A DNA stretch of 64,000 nucleotides, from assembly GCA_036250195.1 (NCBI GenBank), contig JAVHZZ010000006.1:162185224-162249223 (forward strand), in the 5' to 3' direction. Both the position numbers and the translations under genes were made by a program. The DNA is from Mixophyes australis. Its lineage: Eukaryota > Chordata > Amphibia > Anura > Limnodynastidae. Below the pieces are notes generated by a model. That model was not told the origin of the DNA. It worked only from the letters and a program-made list of their open reading frames with translations, and ran no database searches. Of this stretch, positions 21,230-33,036 are shown piece by piece; positions within the stretch are counted from its first letter, which is position 1, and each line of letters opens with the position of its first letter.

Positions 21230-22000
21230 TTTTTTATTAGGTTTCGTAGATAGAGATGCATGGTAAACAATCAAAACAAGTTTCAAGTAGAGGGAGGGGT
21301 GGAAGCAGCAGGGTGGAAAGGGTTAGATGGAGGGACATTACAATTGACAACAGAATCAAAAACAGTATGAAAATCCTGAGATAGAGTGTTCACCCTGAGC
21401 AGGACAAGTGTGTGCTCTATCTGGAGAGAGCAGGGTGTGTGACGAGTTGCTGCTCAAGTGAAGCTCAAAAAACTAAATGGATTAAATGGTATTCAAGGGT
21501 GGTTCGGCCTCATAAATATCTGTCCAAGGGGACCATGTGCCTTGGAAAATTGCAGAAGAATTATGCAAGATGGCAGAGATATGCTCCATATGATAGGTTA
21601 ACCAAATACTGTGACTTGTGGTGATTAATGAAGGAGGATTAGCGTTCTTCCAGTTGGAAGCGATATGACATTTGGCTGCATTCAGGATCTGTCTTAATAA
21701 ATTTTGTCTATGACACGGAGTGTTCAGGATGGGCCTTGGTAAGAGTGATTACAGTGGGGAATCTCTATCTATATCTATAATAGACTCAATAAAGTTAGGA
21801 ACTTTCTCCCAGTAGCATTTTATTTTCAGACAGGACCACCAGATATGCAGCAGGGTACCTCTGTGGCCACAAGACCTCCAACATAGGTCTGAGCAGTTTC
21901 AGAAGATAGCATGGAGATGGTTTGGAACCCAGTTCCATCTATAGAAAATTTTGAATACATTTTTTTCAATCCTCATGGAAATCGAGGTTATGGCTAGATT
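21230..22000 (-). mobile_element. L1/Tx1-type LINE ORF2 C-terminal fragment
   Basis: Minus-strand reading near 21890-21800 gives a Cys-rich C-terminal motif of L1/Tx1 ORF2: a CGHRGT-like stretch, LLHIWW and a following Trp-Glu-Lys-Val. Further C-terminal and 3' UTR sequence follows toward 21230. Frameshifts and stops are frequent. Confidence 0.6.
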
Positions 22001-22067
22001 GACAAAGGTGAGGAGAAATATAGGGCTGTAGTTGGAGGGAGAGAAACTGGGACAAGAGATGGTTTCC

Positions 22068-22334
22068 TTAAAGACACTGCTGTTCTAAAATTCCCCTGCA
22101 AAGTTCCCCTGTGCACAGAAGAAGGGAAGACAGGGTAGTGGAGATATGTGGATAAGTTTGGGGGGATTGTAAGCATGAGTAGGATGTAAAATTTTGGGTT
22201 GGAACAAGGAGGGTGGAGATTGTAGGTGAACCAGGTTTCAGAGAGAAGTCGCCAGCAACCATAAGAAGGAGCAGGGTGAGAAAGAGGACTTTCAAAGATG
22301 ATTTGTCAGTGAGTGTGGTGGATACAGAAAACAA
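22068..22334 (-). mobile_element. L2-type LINE 5' fragment
   Basis: 88-codon minus-strand frame with LLLLMVAGDFSLKPGSP, a diverged version of LLLLAGDISPNPGP in the L2 copy at 7.7 kb. Its 3' side abuts the L1 fragment near 22000, so two unrelated LINE pieces are joined head to tail. Confidence 0.65.
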
Positions 22335-23216
22335 AAGTCTTTGTCCTATTATCTTTAAGTCTTAGTGCTGTGCATTATTATTCAGATAATTATATTCTTC
22401 AAATTTATTGTATCTTGATATTATCCATTTATCATATTGTGCTTATATTTCTTGGCCAATTTTCTACCACATCACAGATGAATTTTGTTTTACACCGCTC
22501 AATAATCATCAGGTTTCAAGCCATTAGGTTACATGGCCTTAAAAGAAAAGTACAGAGTGGTTTATTCCCTTTACCTGCGAGTTACGTTTCATCATTTACT
22601 TTTAGGGAGTCAGGCAGGAGGTTTCCCAAGTTGACCCCTGATGGACTTTGCTAGGATGAAGAGAGTGAATGACTCGGAAGGAGTCACTGCATTGAGAAGT
22701 TACGAAGTGATGAGATGACCCTTACCATTTACCACTCCTCCAGGTGCATTGAGGTATCCAGCTGTCCAGGGCTACGTTGGTAAATAACCCCCAGTGGTTG
22801 GTTTAATTTATGGATCAACACTCATTTTACTTAACATCCTCCATGTAATAAGATATGCTTCTGACAACTTAAGATTGAAATATAGCATTTTTCAATGTTT
22901 AAATATATCTGCTTGCAGTAGTAGTAGTATTATGGTTAACCATCGTCCATTCTTAAACACATTACTCTATTTTAAGCCTTCTAGATTTAGACTAATTGAT
23001 TGCCGCAGTCAATTGTAATAAGACCCTGACTTGTTTCTTTGCAAATTCCTTGATAAAGAATTTCAACTGCAGATTTTCATTACTTTGTCCCTGGTGTGTT
23101 GTGGTAGCCTGTTTGACTAACTGTATGTCTGTCTTGAATTTATATGTTTGTCTGTCTTCCAGTCTGTACATTTTACTTTTTAATGCTGCATCACCAGCTA
23201 AGTGAAAGAATATTTA
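22335..23216. other. No recognisable gene
   Basis: AT-rich sequence without coding or repeat structure that I can identify. Confidence 0.5.
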
Positions 23217-23287
23217 AGTTTACCCAGGGCCACCCTAACTACATTTCGGGCCCCCGAGCAATGCAGTGCACCAGGGGCCCTAAATAA

Positions 23288-23289
<2 letters not shown>

Positions 23290-23340
<51 letters not shown>

Positions 23341-23345
23341 TATAT

Positions 23346-23378
<33 letters not shown>
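23290..23378 (+). repeat. (TA)n-(GT)n compound microsatellite
   Basis: About 60 bp of TA repeats with TTTATA interruptions, followed by about 14 GT units. Confidence 0.95.
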
Positions 23379-23382
<4 letters not shown>

Positions 23383-23391
23383 AAATATATG

Positions 23392-23452
23392 TATGTAAAA
23401 AAAAGTGATTTTATATATATTTATATATAAAATCACTTTTTTTTACATATAT
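23392..23452. repeat. AT-rich hairpin inside the hAT element
   Basis: Arms ATGTAAAAAAAAGTGATTTT and the complement AAAATCACTTTTTTTTACAT flank a (TA)n loop. The arms match over 20 bp. Confidence 0.85.
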
Positions 23453-23778
23453 ATATAGGGGCCCCCTTAACTTACCTTAAGTCCGATCCCCTTCTCTTCT
23501 TTTTTCCGCGCTGAGTCTCTTCTGCGCTCCTCCGTGCTGTGCTTGCACTGAATGCTGGGCGTGACATCATGCCTAACATTCCCTGCGAGCACAGCACAGA
23601 AGAGGGGACTTGGGAGGGAGTCGGATCGCCAGCTGACGTGATCGCAAGGTAAGTATTTTTTATTTTTTTTTGCAGGATTTGATTTTTCAGCGCTGCCTCG
23701 AACGGGCTCCCTTGCCCGCAGGGCCACCAGGCACCTGCCCATTGTGCTCAATGTAAGAGACGGGGCCCTTAATTTACC

Positions 23779-24623
23779 TCTTTAATCAAATGACTTTGAT
23801 TGGGGGATGTGATCTCTATAATAATAGGTGGTAATGCAACTGTAAGCAGTAACATTGGACATTAACAATATGTAATATTACCACCTATTTTTTTTATCTG
23901 TTTGTTTTTGCAGATAACTCGGCTTTACCCTTTTGCTATTGCTGCTGCCTTTAACCTCTGCTCAATAATTTAGTTTACACTACTTCACAGACTTAAATAA
24001 AATAATATCTTTTAGGCTGTATCTTAAATATAATTTTCCAGGAGTGAAACAAGGCTAGATCTTTCATACCAATTTACTGCAGCCTGCTCTGCTATTTTAA
24101 ATGAGCTGATTTATAGGATGGTATTATGCTGAATGTGGTGATTGGAAAAGAACAAACACAATATCTATTTTACCAATAATCCCTCCAGTTCCACTGTTCA
24201 TTGAATTTGGTCTACGTATTAATTTGTCAATTGTGAGTACTGAGAACAATGAAAGATGAATCTCCTATCATAAATTCATAGCCTTGTACAACAATTACGT
24301 ATCACTGGGAATCAATACTGTATCCAGGGCAGAGATACAAATGCACATTGTATCAAGCAATGCTACTATATTACCAGCCAAGAGCTCAACTAATATGCAC
24401 AATATATGAATTTTCACACCCCACTACTAGCACAATTATTTTGCTCTTTAACCACTGAACCTGGTTTTGTAATATACTATGTTTGCCATTAATCCTTCAA
24501 GATTGCAAGCTCTAAATGAAAGGTATAGATTGTCTTTGAAGATGTTAAAGAGCTTTTCCAATCTACCCTGTGGCACCACACTGGGGGATTCCACCTGTTT
24601 GAACCTCACTATTTCTCCAGTAC
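23779..24623. other. No recognisable gene
   Basis: AT-rich sequence; no element recognised. Confidence 0.5.
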
Positions 24624-24636
24624 AGTATATACTCTA

Positions 24637-25406
24637 TAAAACTAACCAAAGGTATTACAAATGGCGCTAATCTGTACTCATAAAGCTATACAAAGTAAAA
24701 ACTTAAAAGTAAATCCAAGGAATCCAGAATAATAACATATATCCTCAAAAAAAGGGAAACAATGATACATGAGATATATTCTATTTAAGTAGATACACCC
24801 CGTGCAAATACCATTACCACACTCCAGATATGGAAAAACGGTTATGACACATATGGACCTTAAAGCCGACAGGCGTGTAACCAAAGAGTTAAAGCATGAA
24901 TAAAGTGATAAAAGATTCACACTAATATAACAAACAACTTCTCATACGAGAACTTACACAGTAAATGAGGAACTAAATAAGCACTTCACACATCCGCTAT
25001 CCCTTTATCAGAATAGCATCCATATTTCATGAGTGCATCCTCCACTATGTATGAATCCCCGAATATCACTCCAATAGGGGAAGATCAAAGGAAACAAAAA
25101 GGGGTAACATAGTGCATTATCTTTAATATGCCAAAAAAATTTATATCACATAAGGATATAAAGTCATAAAACAAACATAAAAACATATTGATCCACAAAT
25201 GTAGTGTATATACTAGTGGCGAGGCCGCCTACCAGAGTCTGGGAAATTAACAGCGCGTAGCATGCCAAGGATGGCTGTCTCCTTCCCGTGTAGATGTTCA
25301 ATGAATAACAACTCCGTAGGTATAGTCCCGTCACATATGAGCGACGACGCATTTCGACCTTGTATGTCTCAGGTCTTTATCAAGGCTAGTAATATACGCT
25401 TTAAAA
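24637..25406 (-). mobile_element. PLE terminal-repeat (pLTR) insertion
   Basis: A 770-bp non-coding insertion between two exact copies of AGTATATACTCTA (24624-24636 and 25407-25419), a likely 13-bp target duplication. Near the right edge, on the minus strand, it has the hammerhead-like sequence described separately, as expected for a PLE pLTR. It may extend slightly less than the duplication implies: about 20 bp lie between the hammerhead start and the right duplication. Confidence 0.65.
25342..25385 (-). ncRNA. Degenerate hammerhead-ribozyme-like motif of a PLE
   Basis: Minus strand: CTTGATAAAGACC, loop, GGTCGAAATGCGTCG. This keeps the layout of a PLE hammerhead: CUGANGA-like box, stem II (GACC/GGTC pairs), GAAA box, then GCGTCG. 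The first box reads TTGATAA instead of CTGANGA, so self-cleavage is unlikely. Confidence 0.5.
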
Positions 25407-25419
25407 AGTATATACTCTA

Positions 25420-27076
25420 CTTACTGAGGACGTTGCAGGATCTGACATACATATATAAATACCAATCAGCTTCTAGCATTCATCCAGTCACAAGATGGTC
25501 TGTGCATGTGATTACTTCTCTCTTCAGTACATCAGTATAGAAGCTGTCCAACAAAGGTCCTCAGTCACAGTACGTATTGGGTCTGCTGTATGCAGTAATT
25601 GTAGTTATATCAGGGGAGGGTCCCTTACTAATGTATAAATGTGTGTGCGTGGGGGGAGCACTAACCTTATTCCTAAAGTAGGAATACATTTCAAATGCAA
25701 CATAAGAATGTGTCCCCACTGTTCATAGCTTGGCTTTTTAAAAGTTGTATTTGGAACAGCATAACTTCTATTAGGAAGGAGCAAAGTTGTGGCAAATGTT
25801 TGCACAAATTGAGTTTTCACAGTTGTGTGATATTCCAATGATACAACCATCATGTTTTTTGCTTCATCGTTCTGATCCGTGTATTCTGCACTGTATTTGT
25901 ACATTCACATTTTATGGATTTTATAGTCTGTGAATGGAGGTAGGACGACGATGGTCAATTTATTCTGCTGTAAGTGTGGTTAGGGTAATACTGGCAAACT
26001 TGAGGCCATATACCTCCTGCAAAACCTGCTAAAACTTCTTGTCCCAATAGGTAATGTGGAGAATACTTTGCAGAACAGTTTTGAATTTTTTTTTCCATTA
26101 GTATCTGCAATTAAGATATTATAAAATACTATTGAGTTCATTGACCACAGAATACAAGAAGATGAAGCTTTTATATGAGTTTTATTTGGGTTTCTCAAAG
26201 TCCCTGTCTTGCAACTTTTCTTTCAAATGAATAGGAAGTGCCCAGGGGAAAGCTTTGTCAATCTAACAAAAGGCCTAATTGACCCATCTCCTGATTGGAC
26301 CATTCTATTTAACCACTCAACTGTCAGATTTACCTAGAGATGGTAAGCAAAACTTTGTATTTTATTTCCAGTCATTTATCTCCACTGAAAACAACAGTTT
26401 ATTGTGGCGTTTGCGTTTAAATTCTCCTCTAAAAGCTTCCATTAATATATCTAACATTGGATTTAGCATTTCAGCATGACATCTGTTACTTCTGTTCATG
26501 TAATTTACACAAAAGTATATACAGCATGACTCATATATTACTTGTATAATATTCATAAAGCCAAAATAGGTATACATCCAGAAGTTATAATACGATACTA
26601 TTTTCCTATAGTAATCTGAGAAATCAATATTACTACAGCATAATGTGCGGGCTTTGTGGAAAGGTCGAATAGACAGCTCACTCTAACTGCAAGTTCCTTC
26701 TGGCGGTTTGTAATTCAATAAAGGCTCAATAAAGACATTTACAAAACTGCAAAACCGCATCCCACCCTCAGTGCAAATCATGTTTTGGAATATCATGCTC
26801 CTATTTTTGTGTGAATTATTATACAGCTTTAATAGAGTAAGATAGTGGTGATTATGTGGGACACTTATGTGTCTATTTTTACCCCCGCATGTAAAAAAAA
26901 CAAGATTTTATATTGGGAGACAAGATATTTAAAATCAGGCGGAATCTTTTCTTCTCAGCAAACATACTTCATTTTGACCCATCTGTGGAGATGACAGAGA
27001 TTGGACCTTGGTTAGACACCCCATATGGGAAAGTTTATAGGAACAATTTTACAAATGTAATATAAACATTTAAATA
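25420..27076. other. No recognisable gene
   Basis: AT-rich sequence with small frames only; no element recognised. Confidence 0.5.
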
Positions 27077-27340
27077 TACAATAGTAAGGATGAGTGGGCT
27101 CGGATTCCGCAAATCCGAGCCCACCCGGACAGTGCGGATCCGACGGGATCCGAGCACTGTTCGGGAACTTCCGAGCGCAAAACGGAGCCAAACCGAGGCT
27201 ATGACATCCAAGTCTCGCGTCGGATCTCGCGAGACTCGGATGTCATAAATACTCACCTTGCGGGAGCCATCTTCATTCTGGCTGTGATCACTCGTGAGGG
27301 AGGTTGTAGTTAGGGAGCTCCTGATCAGTTTAGTGGTTCT

Positions 27341-27530
27341 TTGTGCTTTGTCCAGTGCCCTGTCCTGCTGAGTCAAGTGGTGCTTTGTCCAGTGCTCTGT
27401 CTTGCTGAGTCCAGTGGTGCTTTTGTCCTGTGCTCTGTCCTGCTGAATCCAGTGGTGCTGTGTCCTGTGCTCTGTCCTGCTGAGTCCAGTGGTGCTGCCT
27501 GTGTCCTGTGCTCTGTTCTGCTAAGGGCAC
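27341..27530 (+). repeat. Tandem repeat, about 46-bp unit
   Basis: About four copies of a unit containing 'CTGTCCTGCTGAGTCCAGTG' and 'GTGCTTTGTCC'. The same unit occurs in family C copy 2 at about 55890-56120. Confidence 0.88.
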
Positions 27531-27591
27531 AAAAATTATAAAAAACCTATACAAAAATAATTGAAAAAAAATATAAAAAAATTAGTTAAAA

Positions 27592-27830
27592 AATACTAGG
27601 TACTGATATTTCAAAGTCAAACTACGTTCACCGTTGCTGCTATACCAGAAAAAACTAGGTACTGCTATTTAAAAGTCAAACTACGTTTGTCTGTTGCTGC
27701 TGTACCCAAAAATACTAGGTACTGCTATTTAAAAGTCAAACTAAGTTCTCTGTTGCTGCTGTACCCAAAAATACTAGGTACTGCTATTTAAAAGTCAAAC
27801 TACGTTCACTGTTGCTGCTGTACCCAAAAA
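27592..27830 (+). repeat. Tandem repeat, 59-60-bp unit
   Basis: Four copies of a unit with 'ACTAGGTACTGCTATTTAAA' and 'TTGCTGCTGTACCC'. The corresponding place in copy 2 holds a different 52-bp unit. Confidence 0.92.
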
Positions 27831-27879
27831 TAACTGCGGCCTTAACAGCTATGTTGGTGTTAGACGTGCATCCGGTGTC

Positions 27880-28740
27880 CGCCATCTGTGCAGTGGAATT
27901 CAGACCAGTTGGAGGATGTAGGAGCAGCCATCTGTGCAGTGGAATTCAGACCAGTTGGAGGAGGTATTGTGGCCCTGGTACTAAATTGGGTAGCGGGGCC
28001 ACTCCACTACGCAGTCCATATAGATGCGTATCAGATATTAAAATACGTTGACTGTTGCCGCCAAATCAAAAATTAATGAAAATGACCTGTCATCGTCGAA
28101 AACAAGAGGTAGTGACGCGCTCGAACTACACCCTCTATATGCTGCAGAGGATGTAGGAGCAGCCATCTGTGCAGTGGAATTCAGACCAGTTGGAGGAGGT
28201 ATTGTGGCCCCGGTACCAAATTGGGTACCGGAGCCACTCCTCTACGCAGTCCAGATAGATGCGTATCAGATATTAAAATACGTTGACTATTGCTGCCAAA
28301 TCAAAAATTAATGAAAATGACCTGTCATCGTCGAAAACAAGAGGTAGTGACGCGCTCGAACTACACCCTATATATGCTGCAGAGGATGTAGGAGCAGCCA
28401 TCTGTGCAGTGGAATTCAGACCAGTTGGAGGAGGTATTGTGGCCCCGGTACCAAATTGGGTAACGGGGCCACTCCACTACGCAGTCCAGATAGATGCGTA
28501 TCAGATATTAAAATACGTTGACTGTTGCTGCCAAATCAAAAATTAATGAAAATGACCTGTCATCGTCGAAAACAAGAGGTAGTGACGCGCTCGAACTACA
28601 CCCTCTATATGCTGCAGAGGATGTAGGAGCAGCTATCTGTGCAGTGGAATTCAGACCAGTTGGAGGAGGTATAGTGGCCCTGGTACCAAATTGGGTACCG
28701 GGGCCACTCCACTACGCAGTCCAGATAGCTGTGAGGTGTT
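27880..28740 (+). repeat. Tandem repeat, exact 235-bp unit
   Basis: One partial and three full units with starts spaced exactly 235 bp apart (28048, 28283, 28518). Each unit contains an 87-codon frame that overlaps the next by 29 bases in a shifted frame, because 235 is not a multiple of three. I regard these frames as chance. Identity between units is very high, which points to recent amplification. Confidence 0.95.
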
Positions 28741-29007
28741 CAGAATAGACTGGGAATTAGTGGAAATGATTCTTATTGAATGTTATTGAGGTTAATAATA
28801 GCGTAGGAGTGAAAAAAAAAAAAAAAACCGGGATTTTAGCACTTTTTATGCTTTTTTAAAAATAAATCAGAACCCAAAACCCTAAATCAGAACCAAAACC
28901 TTTTGTTGGGTGTTTTGGCAAATCAAATCAGAACCCAAAACCTCAAGCTAATCAGAACCCAAAACACAAAACACTAAAGGTGTCCGGTGCACACCCCTAT
29001 ACAATAG

Positions 29008-29856
29008 TGACTTATGTAATAAAGACAGTTCTGGTAACTCATTGCTTTTATGACTTGCCCTCTAACTACTATTTTGGAGTACCGCAGTGATATATAAGTG
29101 GCCGAACAGTTAGTAAAGTTTGTTCACTATTGCAGTCCTGCAGTACCAATGTCCCTCACTGCCCCTCCCTCCGCTCTATAGTCTGAAAGAGGGGTGGGCA
29201 ATGAGTACTGTCTGCTGGCCAGTTGAACATGAGGATAGCTGTGATTGGAGGAATGATGTTTCTCAACGCTTGGCTTTTAATTGAAGAGCGAAAAAATTCC
29301 ATTGACCAAAATTTGCAGGGACTGTTCCTGTAAATTAGAAACAATGCACAACTCATCAGGCCCTAGGCTGGCATTAAAATTAAAACTGATACAGGGAAGA
29401 TTATAGTTTGCAACTCAATTTATATAGATTCTTTCATATAGATTCTCTAGTGGTGACTAAAATCCCTAAAGGCGTCTCATCAATATTCTGTACATCAGTC
29501 AAACAGTAAATTGCCCATTAGAATTGAACAAGTATATCAGTGTACGAGACTGTTGCATTAGTTTGTGACAGTCATGTCGACATATTTTTTTTAAAATCAT
29601 TATTAAAAGGCTATTTTTGAGAAAAATAAGTTATTTGAAAATGTTATTTATATTTCATTTTTAGCTACTAATTCTATAAAAAATTAAAACTCTATTGTTG
29701 TCCTATCTTCCCATTTCATTTTCTTGTTGGAACAATTAAGTGAAGAAAAAGCTAATTTTGCAAAAAGAGAACTATAGGTGCAAAATTGTGAAATGACCGC
29801 AAACCAAACCGTGGGAGCATTGCTCGTTTCTCCTGCAAGATTAATCCTATGGAACC
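29008..29856. other. No recognisable gene
   Basis: AT-rich sequence; no element recognised. Confidence 0.5.
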
Positions 29857-29864
29857 CTCTAATT

Positions 29865-30222
29865 CAGGGCCCTCTTACGAAGCTCTTGGGCCCCCGGGCA
29901 CAACAGTGCACTGGGGCCCCTATATATACAAAAAAATTTAAAAAATATTATATATATGGGCCCTGCAGCCCAGGGGGGCCCTCCGGAGGCAGAAAAAAAA
30001 AAACCTGCAATGGATGTCGGGCGTGGTGACGTCACGCCCGACATGCACTGCCAGCGTGACGGAGGAGGAGACCAGGGAGGGAGCCGGATCGCCAGCTGAC
30101 CGCAAGGTAAGTATTTTCTTCTTTTTTTGCAGGTTTTTTATTTTTCTGCCTCCGGAGGGCCCCCCTGGGCTGCAGGGCCCCTGGGCACCTGCCCAGCGTG
30201 CCCAATGGGAAAGACGGCCCTG
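29865..30222. mobile_element. Short non-autonomous hAT-type element, 358 bp
   Basis: Starts CAGGGCCCTCTTACG and ends GACGGCCCTG, flanked by an exact 8-bp duplication CTCTAATT (29857-29864, 30223-30230). Near each end it carries inverted copies of 'GGGCCCTGCAGCCCAGGGGG' and 'GCCTCCGGAGGGC'-like sequence, so a second inverted repeat lies within. It contains CGCAAGGTAAGTATTTTC followed by a T-rich tract and GCAGG. Confidence 0.9.
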
Positions 30223-30230
30223 CTCTAATT

Positions 30231-31637
30231 TTAGCAGATATTAAAGAACTAATTACTGGATATAAGGAAAACAACTAGTAGTCCATGCTCTTATTTAGTG
30301 ATACATTGGCTTGGAACAAGAGAGATGCTTTACTGATATTTCAGAATGAGCAAAGTATAGCTTGATATAAGATACAAGCTTGTCTATGATTGTCACGTCA
30401 GATAAAAGACAGGTTGAAATATTGTGGGAAGAACATCTCTCTAGTTATGAAATGCAGAGAACTTGGCAGATTTCCCATCTTTTCCTAAGGAACATTATGA
30501 TCCCCTGAGCCCTTTTCTTAAAGTTAAGATTTCTCACTGTTAACAGAGATTTCATTACATATTATATGGCTTCCCGATTCTAGCGGTGTGATTACATGTA
30601 CATGGATCTTGCAAGAGGAAAATCTATAACAGTAATTGTTGCCAATATGGTTACAAATGAGGAAACAAAATGGCTCTTAAGTTACCTCAAGTTTTAGCAG
30701 CATCTGTGACAGGCGGAGGAGAGAGAATGGGGACAAAACTGCAATTCTGTTCTTCGAGGACTTGGAGAGCTATTATTTCTTCATCATTGGCTGCAATAAA
30801 GTTCAGATGGACGGTTGTTTGAGAAGGGACATCGAGTCAGGAGTCTTTTCATCTCCTCAGAGAATTGCTAAAGCAGCTCAGTGTAAAACTAGGAAAAACT
30901 GACACACAAAGCTGTTACAGTGAGAAAACAGTGGTAAGCCCAAACACTCTCTAAACAACTGTTGTGATTATTTACATTGTTAGCAATTAAATGAAAGGTG
31001 TGAAGGGTGAGAAACTTTTTTTTAAAATGTTCTTTAAATTAAAAGATTTTCCACCTTCAGATAACTATCTTGTTGTCCTGTCCATACCGTTCTGCAACAT
31101 ATCCTTGTCACATTGCTGTGCGTTTGTACATCCTAGATTATGTCCTTTCAGCTTATTATGTTTGTACAATTACTATATTGTCAGGCATATTTGCTCATTT
31201 TTGCTGCATTGTGATTTGACAGTTCTGCAGTGTCCTCTGTATTGAATAGAATTTTCCCCAGATATCAGATTTGCATCATATCCAAGGGCAATGGAAATTA
31301 ACACCACCGCCTGGTGATATAAAGACATGCTAAAAAAGCTAGAAAGAAAAATCTTCACTTTTACTTATGTCACTAGTATATGGTCATGGGCTGGATACAA
31401 TTAAATGTGTAATACATGGCTAAAAAACTGAGCACTAAATCTTGTAAAAGTTCTGTTATATAAATGTTTTATGGGTCTATTTATTAAAATACGCAAAAAA
31501 GTTGATTTTCTATCTTGCTTAAAGCGCCACAATCTATCATTAAAAACTTGCTGATACAGCTGACTGACACTCTGCTATAACAAATTGCAGAAACAGCAGT
31601 CCAATTCTACGAAAGAGTACCAACACACTCAAAATAT

Positions 31638-31639
<2 letters not shown>
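30231..31639. other. No recognisable gene
   Basis: No coding or repeat structure recognised apart from short frames. Confidence 0.5.

Positions 31640-31671
<32 letters not shown>
31640..31671 (+). repeat. (TA)n microsatellite
   Basis: About 16 TA units. Confidence 0.95.
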
Positions 31672-31674
<3 letters not shown>

Positions 31675-31706
31675 CAACAGATATCAAGCTCTAAATCTTA
31701 TCTCAT

Positions 31707-31943
31707 CAGGGGCGTACGGAGCATTTTTAAGGGGGGCTTTCCCCTCCACCGAAAAAAAAAAGCAGCTCCGTTTAGGCAGCACTGTACTATACAGCAGCCG
31801 CAGCGCTGTCAAAGATGCATCCACGGACGCTTCTTTGACAGCGCCGCGGCTGCTGTATAATACAGTGCCGCTATATAGGGCACTTTTTTAGCAGAGGGGA
31901 GGGGTTTCTGGAGATCCAGAAACTACCCCTGCGTGCGCCACTG
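31707..31943. repeat. Palindromic MITE, 237 bp
   Basis: Ends CAGGGGCGTACGGAG and the complement of CAGTGGCGCACGCAG, flanked by CTCAT on both sides (31702-31706, 31944-31948). The centre is a large inverted repeat: 'GGCAGCACTGTACTATACAG' and 'CAGCGCTGTCAAAGA' pair with the sequence after the loop around 31815. The superfamily is uncertain; the 5-bp repeat does not match a standard hAT duplication. Confidence 0.75.
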
Positions 31944-32094
31944 CTCATAGAAATTTTCAAAATTTAATAATCAATTAAATAAAAAATTAATAATATATAA
32001 AAGTTCAAGTCCAACTAGAAATAAAGTTCTGTGAAAACTTCCAAATATTCCACTGTGTCCTTATTTTCAAATCAAACTCAACACAAAAGGAATC

Positions 32095-33036
32095 ATCATT
32101 ATCATCATCATCAACATTTATTGATTTAGTGCCAGCAAATTTCGTAGCGCTTTACAATAGGGGACAAACACAGTAATAAACAGTACTGGGTAATACAGAC
32201 AAAGCGGTGAAAAGGCCCTGCTCGCAAGCTTACAATCTATGGGACAATGGGAGTTGGATAAATGAGGTTAAGTCTACATATTGCATTTCGGTTGAGCCAG
32301 ATTGCAAAAGTAAAAAAGTGATTAGTATGCTTTATGATCCAGTCACACAGCAAAGTTGGTCAGGGGACTAGAGGGTTGTTATCTTGTTCGAATTGTGTAA
32401 ATGGTGGTAATAGGGCAACCTAGTGAGGTTATGAGGGTGGTTGAGGAATATTATAAGGTTGCCTGAAGAGGTGGGTGTTCAGAATACGCTTGATGGTTTG
32501 TAGACCAGAGGAAAGTTATTGTGAGAGGGAGGGAATTTTATTGAATGGGTGAAGCTCAAAAAAGTCCTGTAAATGGGAATGGAAGGATATAATGAGAGTG
32601 AATAAGAGACGCAGATCTTGTGCAGAATGGAGGTGTCAAGTTGAGAGATATTTTGAGACACGTGAGGAAATGTAGGTAGGTGCACATTTAAGGTGAAATG
32701 GCAGAAAAACAGTCAGTAACGCGAGACAACATAGATGGCGACACTTTAGGAGAAGATAAATTTGCATGGCGATGATACTGAAATCCAAAGGAGCTTCTTT
32801 TTTTTCAAAAGAAGTGCCATAGATAGAGAACAGCAGAGGACCTAGGACTGAGCCTTGTGGTACTCCTACTGATAAAGGAAGTTGAGCAGAGGTGGAAGAA
32901 ATTAACATTGAAACTGGAATTAAAAAGGTAGGATTAGAACCAGGATAAGATAGTGTCTTGAAGACCTAGGGATTGTAGCGTTTGTATGAAAAGTGAGTGG
33001 TCAACAGTGTCAAATGCAGCAGAGAGATCCAGGAGA
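32095..33036 (-). mobile_element. L2-type LINE, 5'-truncated, with RT motifs and 3' tail
   Basis: From 33036 down on the minus strand: [11 protein letters not shown] (motif A, intact in nucleotide sequence), GVPQGSVLGPLLFSIY (motif B region), and a degraded motif C reading IIAMQIYL where YADDTQIYL is usual. The 3' UTR ends in the family tail (TTGTAAAGCGCTACG, then AATAAATGTTGATG and (GAT)n at 32095). The piece between motif C and the tail is shorter than in full L2 copies. It matches the 5.7 kb copy over motif A but is a separate, more decayed insertion. Confidence 0.88.

Larger units (their letters stand above)
23225..23770. mobile_element. Short non-autonomous hAT-type element, 546 bp
   Basis: Left end CAGGGCCACC and right end GGGGCCCTT, flanked by AGTTTACC (23217-23224) and AATTTACC (23771-23778), an 8-bp duplication with one change. 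It contains a (TA)n-(GT)n microsatellite, a perfect AT-rich hairpin and a GC-rich block. It is related to 29865-30222: both share 'GGGCACCTGCCC'-like right ends and the block CGCAAGGTAAGTATTTT. Confidence 0.85.
27085..28999. mobile_element. Non-autonomous hAT-type element, family C, copy 1 (1915 bp)
   Basis: Ends TAAGGATGAGTGGG and the complement of TAGGGGTGTGCACC, flanked by an exact 8-bp duplication TACAATAG (27077-27084, 29000-29007). The left 170 bp hold three GC-rich hairpins (for example GGGCTCGGAT...ATCCGAGCCC). The middle is filled by three different tandem arrays, and the right 150 bp repeat 'ATCAGAACCCAAAAC'. A second copy lies at 55667-57365 with its own 8-bp duplication. No transposase is present. 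Confidence 0.9.

Noticed and set aside
27085..28740. CRISPR-like array of regular repeats
   Set aside because: The tandem units are contiguous with no unique spacers, the genome is vertebrate, and the arrays lie inside a hAT-type element.
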